From the NCBI GenBank assembly GCA_029222685.1, contig JARHVB010000083.1, positions 48,601 to 112,600 on the forward strand: DNA of 64,000 bases, given 5' to 3'. Both the position numbers and the translations under genes were made by a program. A model generated the notes under the pieces. The model was not told where the DNA came from. It did no database searches and saw nothing but the letters and a program-made list of their open reading frames with translations. Within the stretch, counting starts at the first letter, position 1, and each line of letters opens with the position of its first letter. Positions 50,059 through 58,316 of the stretch are shown here, piece by piece. The stretch comes from Terripilifer ovatus (GTDB lineage Bacteria; Pseudomonadota; Alphaproteobacteria; Rhizobiales; Beijerinckiaceae).

Positions 50059-50946
50059 CTATGATCCGTCACGATTGTCGCGCCAGATCTGCGCCAGGCG
50101 GCCATATTCGAGCTTGATGTGATCGGCGCCGTATTTGCGTTCGAGCCGGCGAACGGTGAAATGGCCGCGCGCCAAACCCTGGAAGTGATCGACGAAGGCG
50201 TAGTTGACGCTGGCCCCGGCGATGGCGCCGAGCACCGGCACGGCTTGCGCCGCGACCTTCTGGCTGACGACGACGCCGAAGCGCGCGGCGATCTGCGAGA
50301 TCAGCTTGACGATCACCGGCGCGCTTTCGCTCGCGGCGCCCTGGGAGGCCAGAAACTTGGTGGCGTCCGACACGGATTTGGCGAGGAAGGCGCGGGCAGC
50401 GAAATAGCTGCTCTCCATCTCGTCGTCGACCTGCGACTTGCCGCCGAGCGCGAATACTTCCATACAGGCGATCGCGGTCGCCGGGTCTTTCAGGTCCTCG
50501 CCTTCGCTGCGGGCGATGTCGGCGATGGCGCGCAGGATGATCGTCGTCGAAACCGGCAGCTCGACGGGCAGGGCAGCGACGCCCAGGGCGCCGCCGGCGG
50601 CACCCGAGGCCACGGCCATCGTCTTGTGATAGATGGTGTTGGAGGCGCCCGGTTTCTGATCGAGGCTCCTGAGCGCCATCTTCATGGCGCTTCGCAGCGC
50701 CATCGACGCAGCCCTGGAGGCCATCGACCTGATCTTTTCCGGCAGCAGCGACGTGGCGCTGGTCAGCTGTTTGCCAAGCACATGGCTGAGGCGCGCGGCC
50801 AGCGAGGTATATTCGAGCAGTCGCACCGCCTCGACCAAAGCCTGTTCGTCCTCTGTCTCCAGCGGGCTGTAGATCTGCTCCGGATCGGGATCGATGCTCT
50901 TGGCGGGCGGGGTAGCGGTTTCCGTGTCGCGCTTCGTGTCGGACAT
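50059..50946 (-). CDS. EcsC family protein
   Basis: A 295-residue protein of the EcsC family. Acidic N terminus (DPDPEQIYSPLETEDEQAL), then a helical core with SLDQKPGASNTIYHKTMA, GAAGGALGVAALPVELPVST and IARSEGEDLKDPATAIACMEVFALGG, and the C-terminal GAIAGASVNYAFVDHFQGLARGHF typical of the family (patterns shortened). EcsC proteins are membrane-associated and of unproven function. Precedes nothing in an operon; the STM3941-like gene is 117 bases upstream on the same strand. Confidence 0.85.
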   Translation of the reverse strand: MSDTKRDTETATPPAKSIDPDPEQIYSPLETEDEQALVEAVRLLEYTSLAARLSHVLGKQLTSATSLLPEKIRSMASRAASMALRSAMKMALRSLDQKPGASNTIYHKTMAVASGAAGGALGVAALPVELPVSTTIILRAIADIARSEGEDLKDPATAIACMEVFALGGKSQVDDEMESSYFAARAFLAKSVSDATKFLASQGAASESAPVIVKLISQIAARFGVVVSQKVAAQAVPVLGAIAGASVNYAFVDHFQGLARGHFTVRRLERKYGADHIKLEYGRLAQIWRDNRDGS

Positions 50947-51063
50947 GGGGCTGTCTCACCATCTGGTGTTGCAGTCGGTCTCCGTCCGACGATCCGGCGG
51001 AAGCCCACAAGATGTGGCGCCCCATTGACGATTTGCAAGGCCAGGGCTGACGCTTCCTGGTCA

Positions 51064-51741
51064 TCATGTGGGGGTGACGCTCGTGGCCGTCCTTTTGCCG
51101 AAAGCGCGCCAGCGTGCTTCGACTTCGGAGCGAAGCCGATAGCGGTTGGTGGACAGCACGCTATGGGGCAGTGCGACGAACCGTTTGCCATCCCGGGCAG
51201 GGAAAATGTTGCTCAGGCGCGAGCTCATGGCATTCGGGCCGAGCGTGAAAGTCGCCAGACCGATGCGCGCCAGCCGTTTTAGCCCGCTGTTTCGCTCGAC
51301 TGCCCTCCATAGAGGCCGGATCGTCTCATCCGAGAACGCTTCGGAAACCTGCAGCGCTGTCACATCGCGATACTGGTCTTTCGCGAGGGAATATACTGCC
51401 CATCGCTTCCGAACCACCAGGAACGTGAGGTCGAGCGAGGAAATGCTCTCCACTTCCCCCCAGGGGATGTCGACAAAGACATAGCCGTCAAGATTGAGGC
51501 GCAATCCGGCTGGCGATAGCAGCAAAAACGGCTCGCTGGAGAGCAGTCCGTTGATTTGCCAGACAATCACAACGGCCGCCAAAGCCGCCACTGGACCACC
51601 CAACAGCCAGTTTTCCTTGCCGAAGCCGACAACGAGCCCAACGGCGAGAACAAGCACCGAGAAGGCGATGAATTTGAACACGGTCTTGCCGCCGCCATAG
51701 GCAATGATCCTGCTGGGATCCTGCGCGTGTTCCGAACTCAA
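51064..51741 (-). CDS. STM3941-like membrane protein
   Basis: A 225-residue protein with two close hydrophobic segments near the N terminus (VFKFIAFSVLVLAVGLVVGF and GGPVAALAAVVIVWQI) and a PH-like cytoplasmic domain (PFLLLSPAGLRLNLDGYVFV, IPWGEVESISSLDLTFLVV). This layout matches the STM3941 family; function unknown. The start is a TTG at 51741 with GGAGG eight bases upstream; no ATG gives the first hydrophobic segment. Weakly linked to the downstream EcsC gene on the same strand. Confidence 0.65.
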   Translation of the reverse strand: MSSEHAQDPSRIIAYGGGKTVFKFIAFSVLVLAVGLVVGFGKENWLLGGPVAALAAVVIVWQINGLLSSEPFLLLSPAGLRLNLDGYVFVDIPWGEVESISSLDLTFLVVRKRWAVYSLAKDQYRDVTALQVSEAFSDETIRPLWRAVERNSGLKRLARIGLATFTLGPNAMSSRLSNIFPARDGKRFVALPHSVLSTNRYRLRSEVEARWRAFGKRTATSVTPT

Positions 51742-51921
51742 GGTTCGCCTCCATGACCGGCACCACTAGCGGGGGGCAAAACGGTCGCCAGGACAATCGC
51801 CAAGACAATCGCCAAGACAGTTCTAGACGCTACATCCACACAATTGGCTCAACAAGCTAAGCCAACCGCCTGAGAATGTGTGGATGCGCTTTGCGGCTTT
51901 TGGCGAACTGAAAGGTAAAGG

Positions 51922-52254
51922 CTAGGGGCTCGCGGGCGCGGTGTTCGTGGAGTCAGGCAATCGCACGCGACATGAGCGCATATCCCAAGGATCGCCATCA
52001 GCAATCAGCTTCCCTTGTTCAACAGGCGCAACCGCCCGCATCAACAGCATGACATCGCCGACCTGATAATAGGGTTCGGAGTTTAGCCACATTGTCTCAG
52101 CGACCATCGAATTGAGCCGCCGCCCGGGACTGATCGGTCCGCAGCTCAGATCGTCGCGCCACGGCAGCACTTCGTCATCTGTGCCTGCGTCGATGACTGC
52201 CTGCTGCAGCGAGCCTCCAGCCGAGTCGCCCGGCGCGATATGAAGTGTTTTCAT
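51922..52254 (-). CDS. DUF1835-type protein, apparently internally deleted
   Basis: A 110-residue protein. The N terminus LHIAPGDSAGGSLQQAVIDA and VLPWRDDLSCGPISP is the DUF1835 opening. The C terminus PVEQGKLIADGDPWDMRSCRVRLPDS looks like the end of the DUF3658 domain that normally follows about 150 residues later, so the middle seems to be missing. ATG at 52254 chosen as the family start. Whether the short form is functional is unknown. The 232 bases upstream to the VOC gene hold only a low-quality + frame (52240-52482). Confidence 0.55.
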   Translation of the reverse strand: MKTLHIAPGDSAGGSLQQAVIDAGTDDEVLPWRDDLSCGPISPGRRLNSMVAETMWLNSEPYYQVGDVMLLMRAVAPVEQGKLIADGDPWDMRSCRVRLPDSTNTAPASP

Positions 52255-52486
52255 GTTGCGGCTGCCGCTCACCTACACCCAGTCAATGATATTGAACGCC
52301 TTCCTTGTCGATCGATCACGGTTAAAGTGAAAAGCAGCGTCTTGCGGTCAACTGGCATTTGCTTCCCAATCAAGTACGGCGACGGCGATACGAGCTTCAA
52401 ACTGCAGGAAGCCATCAAAAGTGACTTTTCTACCGGCGTCCAGTTGGCTATCGCGGAAGTCCATTATCCCGGAGCAGCTTGAGCCA

Positions 52487-52873
52487 ATGAACCCTCAGCT
52501 ACGCATCGCCCGCCCCGTGCGCGATCTGGAGCGGTCCGCCGCCATGTATCGGGCAGGACTCGATCTGGAAGAAATCGGACGCTTTGAAAATCACGCTGGA
52601 TTCGACGGCGTCATGCTGGGCAGGCGCGAAGCGAACTATCATTTTGAACTCACCTTTTGCAGGACGCACGCGGTGGTGCCGACGCCCACTGCGGAGGATC
52701 TGGCGGTTTTCTACCTGCCGCAACTGCTGGTCTGGCAGGAGAGTTGCGCCAGAATGCTGCAAGCCGGATTTGCCGAAGTTCGTTCGTTCAATCCGTACTG
52801 GGCGGAGCGGGGGCGCACGTTTGCAGATGCCGATGGTTACCGGGTGGTGCTTGAGCAAGCGGCCTGGCCGTGA
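52487..52873 (+). CDS. VOC family protein (glyoxalase/bleomycin-resistance fold)
   Basis: A 128-residue vicinal-oxygen-chelate fold protein: beta-alpha-beta units RIARPVRDLERSAAMYRAGL, FDGVMLGRREANYHFELTFC, and the second module ESCARMLQAGFAEVRSFNPYW then FADADGYRVVLEQ. Conserved metal-ligand positions (His in YHFEL, Glu in VLEQ) are present, so it may bind a metal. The frame is open from 52421, but the ATG at 52487 with GGAG upstream starts the fold. Monocistronic. Could be a lyase, dioxygenase or resistance protein. Confidence 0.82.
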   Translation: MNPQLRIARPVRDLERSAAMYRAGLDLEEIGRFENHAGFDGVMLGRREANYHFELTFCRTHAVVPTPTAEDLAVFYLPQLLVWQESCARMLQAGFAEVRSFNPYWAERGRTFADADGYRVVLEQAAWP

Positions 52874-53240
52874 GGTGTGTCATCAACCGCATGGAGACGC
52901 TGCTTTCCCTGCCTCCGCGCGGCCTAATTCATGAATTTAACCTGTTGCCGGCGGCCAAATTAACCACGATCTGGCTGGTTTTGGGCGGAGGCGTTAATAC
53001 TATGATTTTCAATAAATTTTAGAAACATTTTATGCAGCGCGTTGACGCGGTATTTTATTAAATTATATCAGTAATTTGTCGCGGATACATACAATTTGAT
53101 CGAATTTTCTAAGCTTGCATTATACTTGACGCTCATCTCGCCAATTGTAAACGTATTCGCGTAAAAAGCGCGCAATTACCTTAGACCGACAGCAAAACCG
53201 GCTTGCGAGACTGTCCCCATAAGAAAACAGGGGCGGTCGT
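52874..53240. other. A/T-rich intergenic region upstream of the BTLCP protease
   Basis: 367 bases without a gene. From about 52925 to 53165 the sequence is strikingly A/T-rich for this genome (for example TTTTATTAAATTATATCAG), then ends in CGCGTAAAAAGCGCGC. It must hold the promoter of the protease gene and may be a nucleoid-protein binding region. Confidence 0.5.
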
Positions 53241-53864
53241 ATGTTTAAGTCGGTGGCCAAATTGGCCGTGGTTCTTGGAATTGTGACGGGCGGGTATCTG
53301 GTTGGGCAATCGCCGACCGAAGCGCAGTCGTTGAAAGCGTCCTACATCGCCGTCGGCGCCTCGGCGCTGGTGCCTTACGGATGGGTGGACTTCTGCAACC
53401 GCTATGCGGGCGAATGCGCCACCAAGCCGATGCCGGCGCTCGACGTGAACTTCACGCCGCAATCGTTCAAGGTCATCAAGCGCATCAACGCCTGGGTCAA
53501 CAGCAACATCAAGGCGAAGGCGGACAACGATCACTGGGGCATGGTCGACCGCTGGGATTATCCGACAGACGGCTACGGCGATTGCGAAGACTTCGTGCTG
53601 CTGAAGCGCCGCCTGCTGATGGAAGAAGGATTTCCCCGCCAGGGCCTGCTGGTCACGGTGGTGAAGGATGAGCGCGGCGACGGACATGCCGTGCTGACGG
53701 TGAAGACAAACCAGGGTGAATTCATCCTCGACAATCTCGTCGAAGAAGTGAAGCCGTGGTCGAGAGTCCCTTACAAGTTCGTGAAACGTCAATCGCAGAG
53801 CGATCCGAACCTGTGGGTCGATATCGGCGAAGAGACATCCGCTCCCCTTGTGGTCTCACGCTGA
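53241..53864 (+). CDS. Transglutaminase-like cysteine peptidase (BTLCP)
   Basis: A 207-residue exported peptidase of the bacterial transglutaminase-like cysteine proteinase family, common in rhizobia. N-terminal signal (AKLAVVLGIVTGGYLVGQ), then YGWVDFCNRYAGECATKP, and a catalytic triad Cys115 (YGDCEDF), His149 (GDGHAVLTV) and Asp164 (FILDNLV). Related LapG-type enzymes cleave surface adhesins, but this family's targets are not known. Monocistronic with an A/T-rich upstream region and a strong intrinsic terminator 26 bases after the stop. Confidence 0.92.
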   Translation: MFKSVAKLAVVLGIVTGGYLVGQSPTEAQSLKASYIAVGASALVPYGWVDFCNRYAGECATKPMPALDVNFTPQSFKVIKRINAWVNSNIKAKADNDHWGMVDRWDYPTDGYGDCEDFVLLKRRLLMEEGFPRQGLLVTVVKDERGDGHAVLTVKTNQGEFILDNLVEEVKPWSRVPYKFVKRQSQSDPNLWVDIGEETSAPLVVSR

Positions 53865-53889
53865 TCCTCGCAATCGAGGCAACTTTCAC

Positions 53890-53914
53890 GGCCGGGCGAG
53901 AGCCCGGCCTTTTT
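53890..53914 (+). terminator. Intrinsic terminator of the BTLCP gene
   Basis: 8-bp stem GGCCGGGC / GCCCGGCC, loop GAGA, then TTTTT. Confidence 0.92.
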
Positions 53915-54081
53915 CGTTGGATGCGCATGCGGGCAAGATCGGCGGACGTCTCCAACTTGGCTCGCACTAAGTTATTTCCGGTTGATTTCCGAGCGTTGAC
54001 GATGACGAGGAAAAGGAGGAACCTCGACTGTGGCGAGCCGGACGCAGTCGGCTTTCGCGTGCAGATATGATGGAGGCTTCA

Positions 54082-54549
54082 ATGTCCAAACAGTTCCTCG
54101 CCCTTTCGGGCGCATTTGTCGTCGGCTGCTCGCTGTTGGGAGCGGCATCGCCCGCCAGCGCCCAGGCGAATGTGATGAAAGCCTGCGGTGAGAAATACCA
54201 GGCCGCCAAGGCCGACAAGACCCTCGGCACCCAGACATGGAATCAGTACCTCGCGGCCTGCCGCAAGGATATGGCGGCGGCGACGCCCGCCGCCGCTTCC
54301 GCAGCGCCTGCCGCAGCTCCGGCGAAACCGGCCATGGCTCCCGCGGCTCCCGCCGCCGCCGGCAACGCGGTGTTCCCGACCGCGATCTCGCCGAAGTTCT
54401 CGACGCTCTCGGCCGGCAAGCAGCGCCAGCAGACCTGCCTCGAACAGTACAACGCCAACAAGGAAACCAACTCCAACGGCGGCCTGAAATGGATCCAGAA
54501 GGGCGGCGGTTACTACAGCCAGTGCAACGCCCGCCTGAAGGGCGCCTGA
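54082..54549 (+). CDS. Secreted PsiF-like repeat protein
   Basis: A 155-residue exported protein. Signal peptide LALSGAFVVGCSLLGAASPA with cleavage near SAQA. Two PsiF-like modules: MKACGEKYQAAKADKTLGTQ followed by NQYLAACRKDM, and QTCLEQYNANKETNSNGGLK followed by YYSQCNARLKG, separated by an Ala/Pro-rich linker (about residues 70-100). Each module has one Cys pair, probably disulfide-bonded. Likely periplasmic; function unknown. ATG at 54082 chosen because it starts the signal peptide. Confidence 0.75.
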   Translation: MSKQFLALSGAFVVGCSLLGAASPASAQANVMKACGEKYQAAKADKTLGTQTWNQYLAACRKDMAAATPAAASAAPAAAPAKPAMAPAAPAAAGNAVFPTAISPKFSTLSAGKQRQQTCLEQYNANKETNSNGGLKWIQKGGGYYSQCNARLKGA

Positions 54550-54607
54550 ACGCAACCTGCTTTCCCGGTCCGGCTGCATGGACAGGGATGGGTGGGAAGT
54601 TCTATAA

Positions 54608-54649
54608 ATGGCCACATGCGCAAGCGAGTCAGCCTGCGCGTGCGGCCAT
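54608..54649 (+). promoter_or_regulatory. Long stem-loop upstream of the isoaspartate methyltransferase
   Basis: Arms ATGGCCACATGCGCA (54608-54622) and TGCGCGTGCGGCCAT (54635-54649) pair at 13 of 15 positions with a 12-base loop, 45 bases before the methyltransferase start. Could be the terminator of the upstream gene or a leader structure. Confidence 0.45.
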
Positions 54650-54693
54650 GTGCCGAAATCCTTCCGTTTGCACAATAAATGCAGGATAATCAG

Positions 54694-55407
54694 ATGCCTG
54701 TTCCAGCTACGGCCGTTCAGACTGCGGCCGCCTCGTCCTGTGCCGCCTTGCGGCAAACCATGGTCGACTGTCAGTTGCGGACGTTCGATATCACCGACCG
54801 CGCGGTCCTGGACGCCGCTCTCGATATCCCCCGTGAGATCTTTCTGCCCGGCCTGCCGGCCGCCGTGGTCTACAGCGACCGTATTCTGCAGATCGGTACA
54901 GCCAGCGGGCACAAACGCTCGATGCTGGCGCCGATGGTCGTCGCGCGGCTCATCCAGGCGGCGGCCTTGACCTCGACCGACCGCGTGCTCGTGGTCGGGG
55001 CAGGGACCGGCTATACGGCGGCGCTGATCGGCCGCCTCGCGGCGCAGGTCTATGCGCTCGACAGCGATGCCGAGTTGAGCCGCCTTGCGGCGGAGAATTT
55101 CGCCCGCATCGGCGCCGCCAACATCGAGGTTGTGACGGGGCCTCTCGCGGCCGGTCTGCCGCAGCATGCGCCGTTCGATCTCATCGTCATCGACGGTGCG
55201 ATCGAGGTGCATCCCGATTCGCTGCTGACGCAGTTGCGCGAGGGCGGCCGCCTGACGGCGGTCGTGCATCCCGCCGCCGCGGCGGGACGCCGCGGCAAAG
55301 CCACGCTGTTCGAAAAGAACTCAGGTCATATCGGCAATCGCGTGCTCTTCGACGCCGCGGGGGATTTGCTCGAAGGATTTGAAAGAAAGCCCGAATTCAG
55401 CTTCTAG
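54694..55407 (+). CDS. Protein-L-isoaspartate O-methyltransferase
   Basis: A 237-residue SAM-dependent methyltransferase that starts repair of isoaspartyl residues. Seen: LRQTMVDCQLRTFDITD at the N terminus, REIFLPGLPAAVVYSD, the SAM motif I VLVVGAGTGYTAALIGRLA, and LIVIDGAIEVHPDSLL (motif II). ATG at 54694 is 7 bases from AGGA; an in-frame ATG at 54679 is also possible. Gene order methyltransferase-TolC is common in rhizobia; both are probably co-regulated here, with 177 bases between. Confidence 0.9.
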   Translation: MPVPATAVQTAAASSCAALRQTMVDCQLRTFDITDRAVLDAALDIPREIFLPGLPAAVVYSDRILQIGTASGHKRSMLAPMVVARLIQAAALTSTDRVLVVGAGTGYTAALIGRLAAQVYALDSDAELSRLAAENFARIGAANIEVVTGPLAAGLPQHAPFDLIVIDGAIEVHPDSLLTQLREGGRLTAVVHPAAAAGRRGKATLFEKNSGHIGNRVLFDAAGDLLEGFERKPEFSF

Positions 55408-55584
55408 TTATTTGCTGGAGTGTCGCATTTTTGCGTCACCTTTAAAAAAACCGGGACAGGAGTGGGGCAGGTGTTCAAAACTTGCCTTCCTGGCGCGCCA
55501 ATCTGGTATTGAATCGGTAGGAATAATTAACAAGTCCGTAAGCGCAGGTCATTCTGCCTGTCGGTATTTGAAGAGGTCAGTCGT

Positions 55585-57069
55585 TTGGTTGCGTCGGTTC
55601 AACGTTTCGATGGCGCGTCGAAGTTGCGTCAGTGCCCCGCAGATCCACTGGCACGCAATGCCGGTCTGGTTGCAGTCGTGACTCTCGCCGCCGGCATGCT
55701 TGCCGCTGGCGGCGCCCAGGCAGAAAGCATTTCCGGCGCGCTGGCGCGCGCCTATGGCAGCAGTCCGGACCTCAACGCCCAGCGGGCTCTGGCCCGCTCG
55801 ATCGACGAGAACGTTCCCAAGGCCACGTCGGGTTACAGGCCGCAAATTACGGCTACGGGCAGTATCGGTTATCAGGAAAATCGCTCGCGCAATACGGAGC
55901 GCGCCCAGCAACTGAACAACGCCGGTACGCTTCTGCTACGTCCCGCCAACACTTACGCCAGCACCATTCCGGGTAATTTTGGTCTCAGCGTCACTCAGAA
56001 CCTGTGGAACGGCAACCGCACGATCAACGGCGTGCGGCAGGCGGATTCGCAAGTCCTGCAGGCACGCGAGCAATTGCGCCTGAACGAGCAAACGCTGCTC
56101 GCCAATGCCGCGGCAGCTTATATGAATGTGCTGCGCGACACCGCGATTCTCAATCTTCGCAACAACAATGTCGACGTGCTGAAAGAGCAGTTGCGGCTGA
56201 CCCAGGACCGTTTCAAGGTCGGCGAAGTGACGCGCACCGACGTGGCGCAGGCGGAATCGGCGCTGGCCAAGGGCCAGTCGGATGCGTTCGTGGCGCAATC
56301 CACTTTGCAGACGAGCCTTGCCGCCTATCGCCAGTTCATCGGCGTTGATGCCAAGAGCCTCGATCCGGCGCGGCCGCTCGAGAAACTGTCGCCGCGCAGC
56401 CTGAATGCAGCGCTGATGGAATCGCAGACCGAGCATCCGGCCATTCAGGCGGCGCTGCACAACGTCGATGTCGCAGCGCTGGCGGTGAAGCTGAACGAAG
56501 GCACGCTGTATCCGACACTCGGCGTCACCGGTTCGGTCGTGCGCAGCTATGATGCTGCGAACGCGCCCGGCACCCGCGCCATCACCGCTTCGATCATCGG
56601 TTCACTCAATGTGCCGATCTATGACGGCGGCGCCAATTATGCGACCATCCGCCAGTCGAAAGAATTGCTCGGCCAGGCACGCTTGCAGGCCGATCTGCAG
56701 CGCGACCAGATTCGCGCCGGCGTCGTCTCAGCGTGGGGGCTTTGGGAAAATTCGCGGCGCGTCATCGATGCGCAACAGGTTGCGGTTCGCGCCGCCGAAA
56801 TCGCGCTCAACGGCGTGCGCGAAGAAGCCAAGGTCGGGCAGCGCACCACGGTCGAAGTGCTCAATCAGCAGCAATTGCTGTTGCAGACACGCGTCGATCT
56901 CGTCTCCGCCCAGCGCGACCGCGTCGTCAATTCCTATGCCCTGGTTGCGGCTGTCGGACGGCTGTCGGCCTCTACCCTGGGCCTGAGGGTCGACCGCTAC
57001 GATCCCACCATTCACTACGACCAGGTGAAGGATAAGTGGATCGGACTGCAGACGCCGGACGGACGGTAG
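55585..57069 (+). CDS. tolC: TolC family outer membrane efflux channel
   Basis: A 494-residue outer-membrane protein forming the exit duct of type I secretion and RND efflux. Seen: signal peptide GLVAVVTLAAGMLAAGGAQA, then the paired TolC repeats (SISGALARAYGSSPDLNAQR; LRLTQDRFKVGEVTRTDVAQ; LIYD-like SLNVPIYDGGANYATIRQ; REEAKVGQRTTVEVLNQQQ). Full length. The start appears to be a TTG at 55585 with AAGAGG upstream; no ATG precedes the signal peptide suitably. No inner-membrane partner is adjacent, so it likely serves several systems. Confidence 0.9.
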   Translation: MVASVQRFDGASKLRQCPADPLARNAGLVAVVTLAAGMLAAGGAQAESISGALARAYGSSPDLNAQRALARSIDENVPKATSGYRPQITATGSIGYQENRSRNTERAQQLNNAGTLLLRPANTYASTIPGNFGLSVTQNLWNGNRTINGVRQADSQVLQAREQLRLNEQTLLANAAAAYMNVLRDTAILNLRNNNVDVLKEQLRLTQDRFKVGEVTRTDVAQAESALAKGQSDAFVAQSTLQTSLAAYRQFIGVDAKSLDPARPLEKLSPRSLNAALMESQTEHPAIQAALHNVDVAALAVKLNEGTLYPTLGVTGSVVRSYDAANAPGTRAITASIIGSLNVPIYDGGANYATIRQSKELLGQARLQADLQRDQIRAGVVSAWGLWENSRRVIDAQQVAVRAAEIALNGVREEAKVGQRTTVEVLNQQQLLLQTRVDLVSAQRDRVVNSYALVAAVGRLSASTLGLRVDRYDPTIHYDQVKDKWIGLQTPDGR

Positions 57070-57079
57070 ACCAAAGAAG

Positions 57080-57169
57080 AGCCCTCATCCTGGCGTCAGG
57101 CCGCAACCGTTCTTCACACGTCCCGTCCTTCGAGACGCGACGCAAGCATCGCTCCTCGGGATGAGGGCT
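57080..57169. repeat. Long inverted repeat downstream of tolC
   Basis: Outer arms AGCCCTCATCC (57080-57090) and GGATGAGGGCT (57159-57169), with CGTCCTTCGAGACGCG-type sequence between; this resembles the CCTCATCC...CGTCTCGAAGGACG palindromic units found between rhizobial genes. The remaining tolC-popZ gap (to 57365) shows nothing else clear. Confidence 0.55.
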
Positions 57170-57365
57170 TCCGGGAGTTCGGAAGCAAGAGCTCTCGCCG
57201 TATATCTTGACCACTTGCCGAGAGTCATTCCGCGGCTCAATCTGTCGCAGAAGCGAATCATCTGTGAGTCGCGCGCGGCGCGCTGCGGTTTGAACTGCGC
57301 TTCGGCGTGCAGACCATGTAGTAATGCTTGCCAAGCAGTCGACAGCAATGAAAGCGGCATAGGCC

Positions 57366-58064
57366 ATGAATGCGATTCCCGCCCCGCAGGGCGCTTCCAC
57401 ATCTCCGGTCTCCAAGTCCAGCGATCCCTCGATGGAGGAAATCCTGGCGTCGATCCGCCGAATCATCGCCGACGACCAGGTTCTGCCTTTGACGCCGCGT
57501 CCGGTGCGGCCGACCCTTGTCGAGGCGAACCCGCCGAAGGCCGAGCCGGCGGTCGAGGCGGAGCCGGTGAATGCTGCGCGGGCGGCTGCGGCCGCCGAGC
57601 CCGCGGCGGAAGCTGCGCCGGCGTGGATGGAAGGAAAGCCCGAATCGGCCTTGCGTCCCTCGCTGGTCGAAAGCGCCTTCGTGGCGCCGAAATTTCCGCC
57701 GCCGCGCGAAACCATTGCCGAGCCGCCGCGCCCCAGGCCATCCTCCGAGGCCCGGGCCGTTGAAACCCGCGCCCCCGCAACCCGCCCCGTCGAAACCTGT
57801 GCGGTCGAGACGCGGCCGGTCGAACCCCGCAAAGCTGCCGAAGAACCGTCGGCTCTGCTGTCGGCATCGGCCAATGCCAGCATTGCCTCTTCCTTCCAGT
57901 CGCTGGCGCAGACCATGCTGTTCAAGGACAAGGACGTGATGGAGGATATGGCCCGCGACATGCTGCGGCCGATGCTCAAGCAATGGCTCGACGACAATCT
58001 GCCGACCATGGTCGAGCGGCTGGTGCGTGCCGAAATCGAGCGCGTCGCCCGCGGCGGGCGCTGA
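57366..58064 (+). CDS. popZ: PopZ polar organizing protein (DUF2497)
   Basis: A 232-residue PopZ homologue, a self-assembling scaffold that anchors the chromosome origin and recruits cell-cycle proteins at the cell pole. Seen: the N-terminal client-binding helix DPSMEEILASIRRIIADD (residues ~20-37), a long Pro/Ala/Glu-rich disordered linker, and the C-terminal oligomerisation helices DMARDMLRPMLKQWLDDNLP and VERLVRAEIERVARG. The linker contains repeated AVETR/PVE units. The popZ-valS order is conserved in alphaproteobacteria, which supports the call. Confidence 0.92.
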   Translation: MNAIPAPQGASTSPVSKSSDPSMEEILASIRRIIADDQVLPLTPRPVRPTLVEANPPKAEPAVEAEPVNAARAAAAAEPAAEAAPAWMEGKPESALRPSLVESAFVAPKFPPPRETIAEPPRPRPSSEARAVETRAPATRPVETCAVETRPVEPRKAAEEPSALLSASANASIASSFQSLAQTMLFKDKDVMEDMARDMLRPMLKQWLDDNLPTMVERLVRAEIERVARGGR

Positions 58065-58194
58065 CCGGGCGCGCCAAACCGAGGGCGCCAAATAGGAAGG
58101 CCTGGGCCTTCCGGTGCCTTCGAACCGGCTCTTTCTGTTGACATTCTGGCGTGCGCCGGTTTTCTGGCGGCTCGTCCGTGCGGTCGCGTGTGAG

Positions 58195-58252
58195 GCACGT
58201 TTTCCGATTCATTTGAATCGGATAGGCGGGTTTCTTCACGCTGATTGGCATT
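58195..58252. repeat. Partial rhizobial interspersed repeat, copy C
   Basis: Contains TTTTCCGATTCATTTGAATCGGA and TTTCTTCACGCTGATTGGC-like pieces of the repeat (each shortened here) but lacks the closing arm. It sits between popZ and valS. Confidence 0.45.
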
Positions 58253-58276
58253 TGTTTCGGCCGACGTGCTCTTGAA

Positions 58277-58316
58277 GATGATGGAAAAGACGTTCCGATG
58301 ATGGAAAAGACCTTCG
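58277..58316 (+). repeat. 20-bp tandem duplication across the valS start
   Basis: Units at 58277-58296 and 58297-58316 match at 18 of 20 bases. The first copy makes a 7-codon mini-frame MMEKTFR at 58278-58301 whose TGA overlaps the valS ATGs. Confidence 0.75.

Noticed and set aside
52240..52482. 80-codon + frame between the DUF1835 and VOC genes
   Set aside because: No family likeness, no ribosome site, and it begins antisense to the DUF1835 start; left out as a gene.
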